From Pseudomonadota bacterium (GTDB lineage: Bacteria > Pseudomonadota > Gammaproteobacteria > Xanthomonadales > Xanthomonadaceae): a DNA stretch of 37,430 nucleotides. The notes under the pieces are model-generated. The model did not search any database. It had not been told where the DNA came from and worked only from the letters and a program-made list of their open reading frames with translations. The position numbers were made by a program, and so were the translations under genes. Positions 36,817-37,430 of this stretch are shown here, piece after piece. Every line of letters starts with the position of its first letter. Within the stretch, counting starts at the first letter, position 1. The stretch spans positions 1 to 37,430 of the forward strand of contig JAFECB010000032.1 of the NCBI GenBank assembly GCA_018242365.1, given 5' to 3'.

Positions 36817-37377
36817 TTGGCGACACCGCTCCGGCGACTCGTTATTGTCGCCGTGGCACCGCAATCCCAGCAGCAACCCGAGCTATTTGCGATTGAGCAG
36901 GTGCAGGGCTATGCGCAGTTGGACCGCCGCACGCGGCTCTTTACGCAGGCGATCTTCGATGGCTGCAGTCAGGCGGAAGCGGCCCGGCGTGCCGGATACG
37001 AGGGTACGGAGGCAAACCTTTACGCCGCGGCCTCGCGACAAATGAGGACAGCCAAGGTTCAGAAAGTCCTCAATCAAGCCTGGGTAAAATCCGGGGCATC
37101 GATCGATCTCACTTTGCGACAGGCGGCAGAGGCGCAAGCCAGGGCGTTCAACGCATGGCGCCACTGCACGGACCGCAAGGATCGCAAGCAGTACTTCGAT
37201 GAATGGCAGAAGACATCGACCCTGATCGCGATGATCCACGGGAAGATCGGCTTCAAGATCGAGAACCACGCGACCACGATCAATCACGTGATCCTGACAC
37301 CATCCCTCCAGGAGGAACTGGTCAGGCAGCGCCGGGAGGTGGTGACGCCACTCACAAACCCGAGGGCCGCGGCATGA
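36817..37377 (+). CDS. terS: Terminase small subunit
   Basis: 186 residues from a TTG at 36817; GTG 36853 is an alternative, and a weak AGGT lies just before the TTG. It recognises phage DNA for packaging. An N-terminal HTH reads FTQAIFDGCSQAEAARRAGY followed by ASRQMRTAKVQKVLNQA, which fits the Terminase_2-type small subunit. The middle is helical and oligomerising, the end basic. The stop overlaps terL (ATGA), and the gene runs over the point where the circle was opened. Confidence 0.88.
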   Translation: MATPLRRLVIVAVAPQSQQQPELFAIEQVQGYAQLDRRTRLFTQAIFDGCSQAEAARRAGYEGTEANLYAAASRQMRTAKVQKVLNQAWVKSGASIDLTLRQAAEAQARAFNAWRHCTDRKDRKQYFDEWQKTSTLIAMIHGKIGFKIENHATTINHVILTPSLQEELVRQRREVVTPLTNPRAAA

Positions 37378-37430
37378 GTGAGGAACGCGTGAGCCCGTCC
37401 AATGTGCTCGCAACGCCCGCGGGCTTTGCC
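37306..37430. repeat. Direct terminal repeat, right copy
   Basis: Identical to bases 1-125; see the left copy. It closes the circle and contains the end of terS and the first bases of terL. Confidence 0.95.
37374..37430 (+). CDS. terL: Terminase large subunit, 5' end (duplicate of 69-1472)
   Basis: The first 19 codons of terL, repeated at the window end because the molecule is circular. It is not a separate gene. Confidence 0.9.
   Translation, partial: MSEERVSPSNVLATPAGFA

Overview
The window reads as one complete circular viral genome. Bases 1-125 recur exactly at 37306-37430, so the unit is about 37,305 bp, cut open inside the small terminase gene. It looks like a temperate, short-tailed (podovirus-type) phage: terminase, large portal, N4-gp56-type major capsid protein, beta-propeller tail protein, beta-helix tailspike and very large internal proteins, with no tape measure, sheath or tail-tube genes seen. 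It also carries a tyrosine integrase beside a tRNA-Ser-like attachment site. The likely host is a Verrucomicrobiota bacterium (Opitutaceae-like). The evidence is a cargo gene at 28923-29945 whose C-terminal domain (motifs NISTRGFVGSG, RALGPALTSFGV, ASNDNW) I know mainly from secreted Opitutus-type proteins. The host call is inference from family knowledge.

Layout. 36817-37377 and 69-6177: packaging and head genes (terS, terL, portal, scaffold-like, capsid), ending in a strong hairpin at 6207-6237. 6272-14710: small head proteins, FN3 protein, tailspike, two membrane proteins, fibre-like protein, tail adaptor and propeller/nozzle protein. 14707-26217: an ejection-protein block ending in a 2594-residue polyvalent protein that contains a zeta-toxin-like P-loop kinase and a HELAH metallopeptidase motif. 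26345-27229: three small leftward genes with their own terminator, including an HTH protein. 27230-27688: palindromes and the attP/tRNA-Ser region with paired arm-type repeats. 27689-30202: integrase, secreted host-like cargo protein and a small membrane protein. 30312-31004: two divergent ribbon-helix-helix (RHH) regulators that resemble each other and flank an operator-like region; this is the likely lysis-lysogeny switch. 30994-36747: early genes (several tiny proteins, a Cys-rich protein, a DUF2303-type protein, ASCH/PUA-like protein, SSB-like OB-fold protein), then a replication initiator with iteron-like repeats inside its gene, a DnaC-like helicase loader and a mini DnaA-domain-IV-like protein.

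From 30759 all genes run rightward, across the circular junction, to 26217. Many neighbours overlap by ATGA or TGATG, suggesting translational coupling. I could not find an endolysin, a virion RNA polymerase, a classical CI repressor, CRISPR arrays or insertion sequences. The points most worth a second look are the RHH pair, the attP built in an interrupted tRNA-Ser, the giant enzyme-bearing ejection protein with a nested ORF, and the origin inside the initiator gene.
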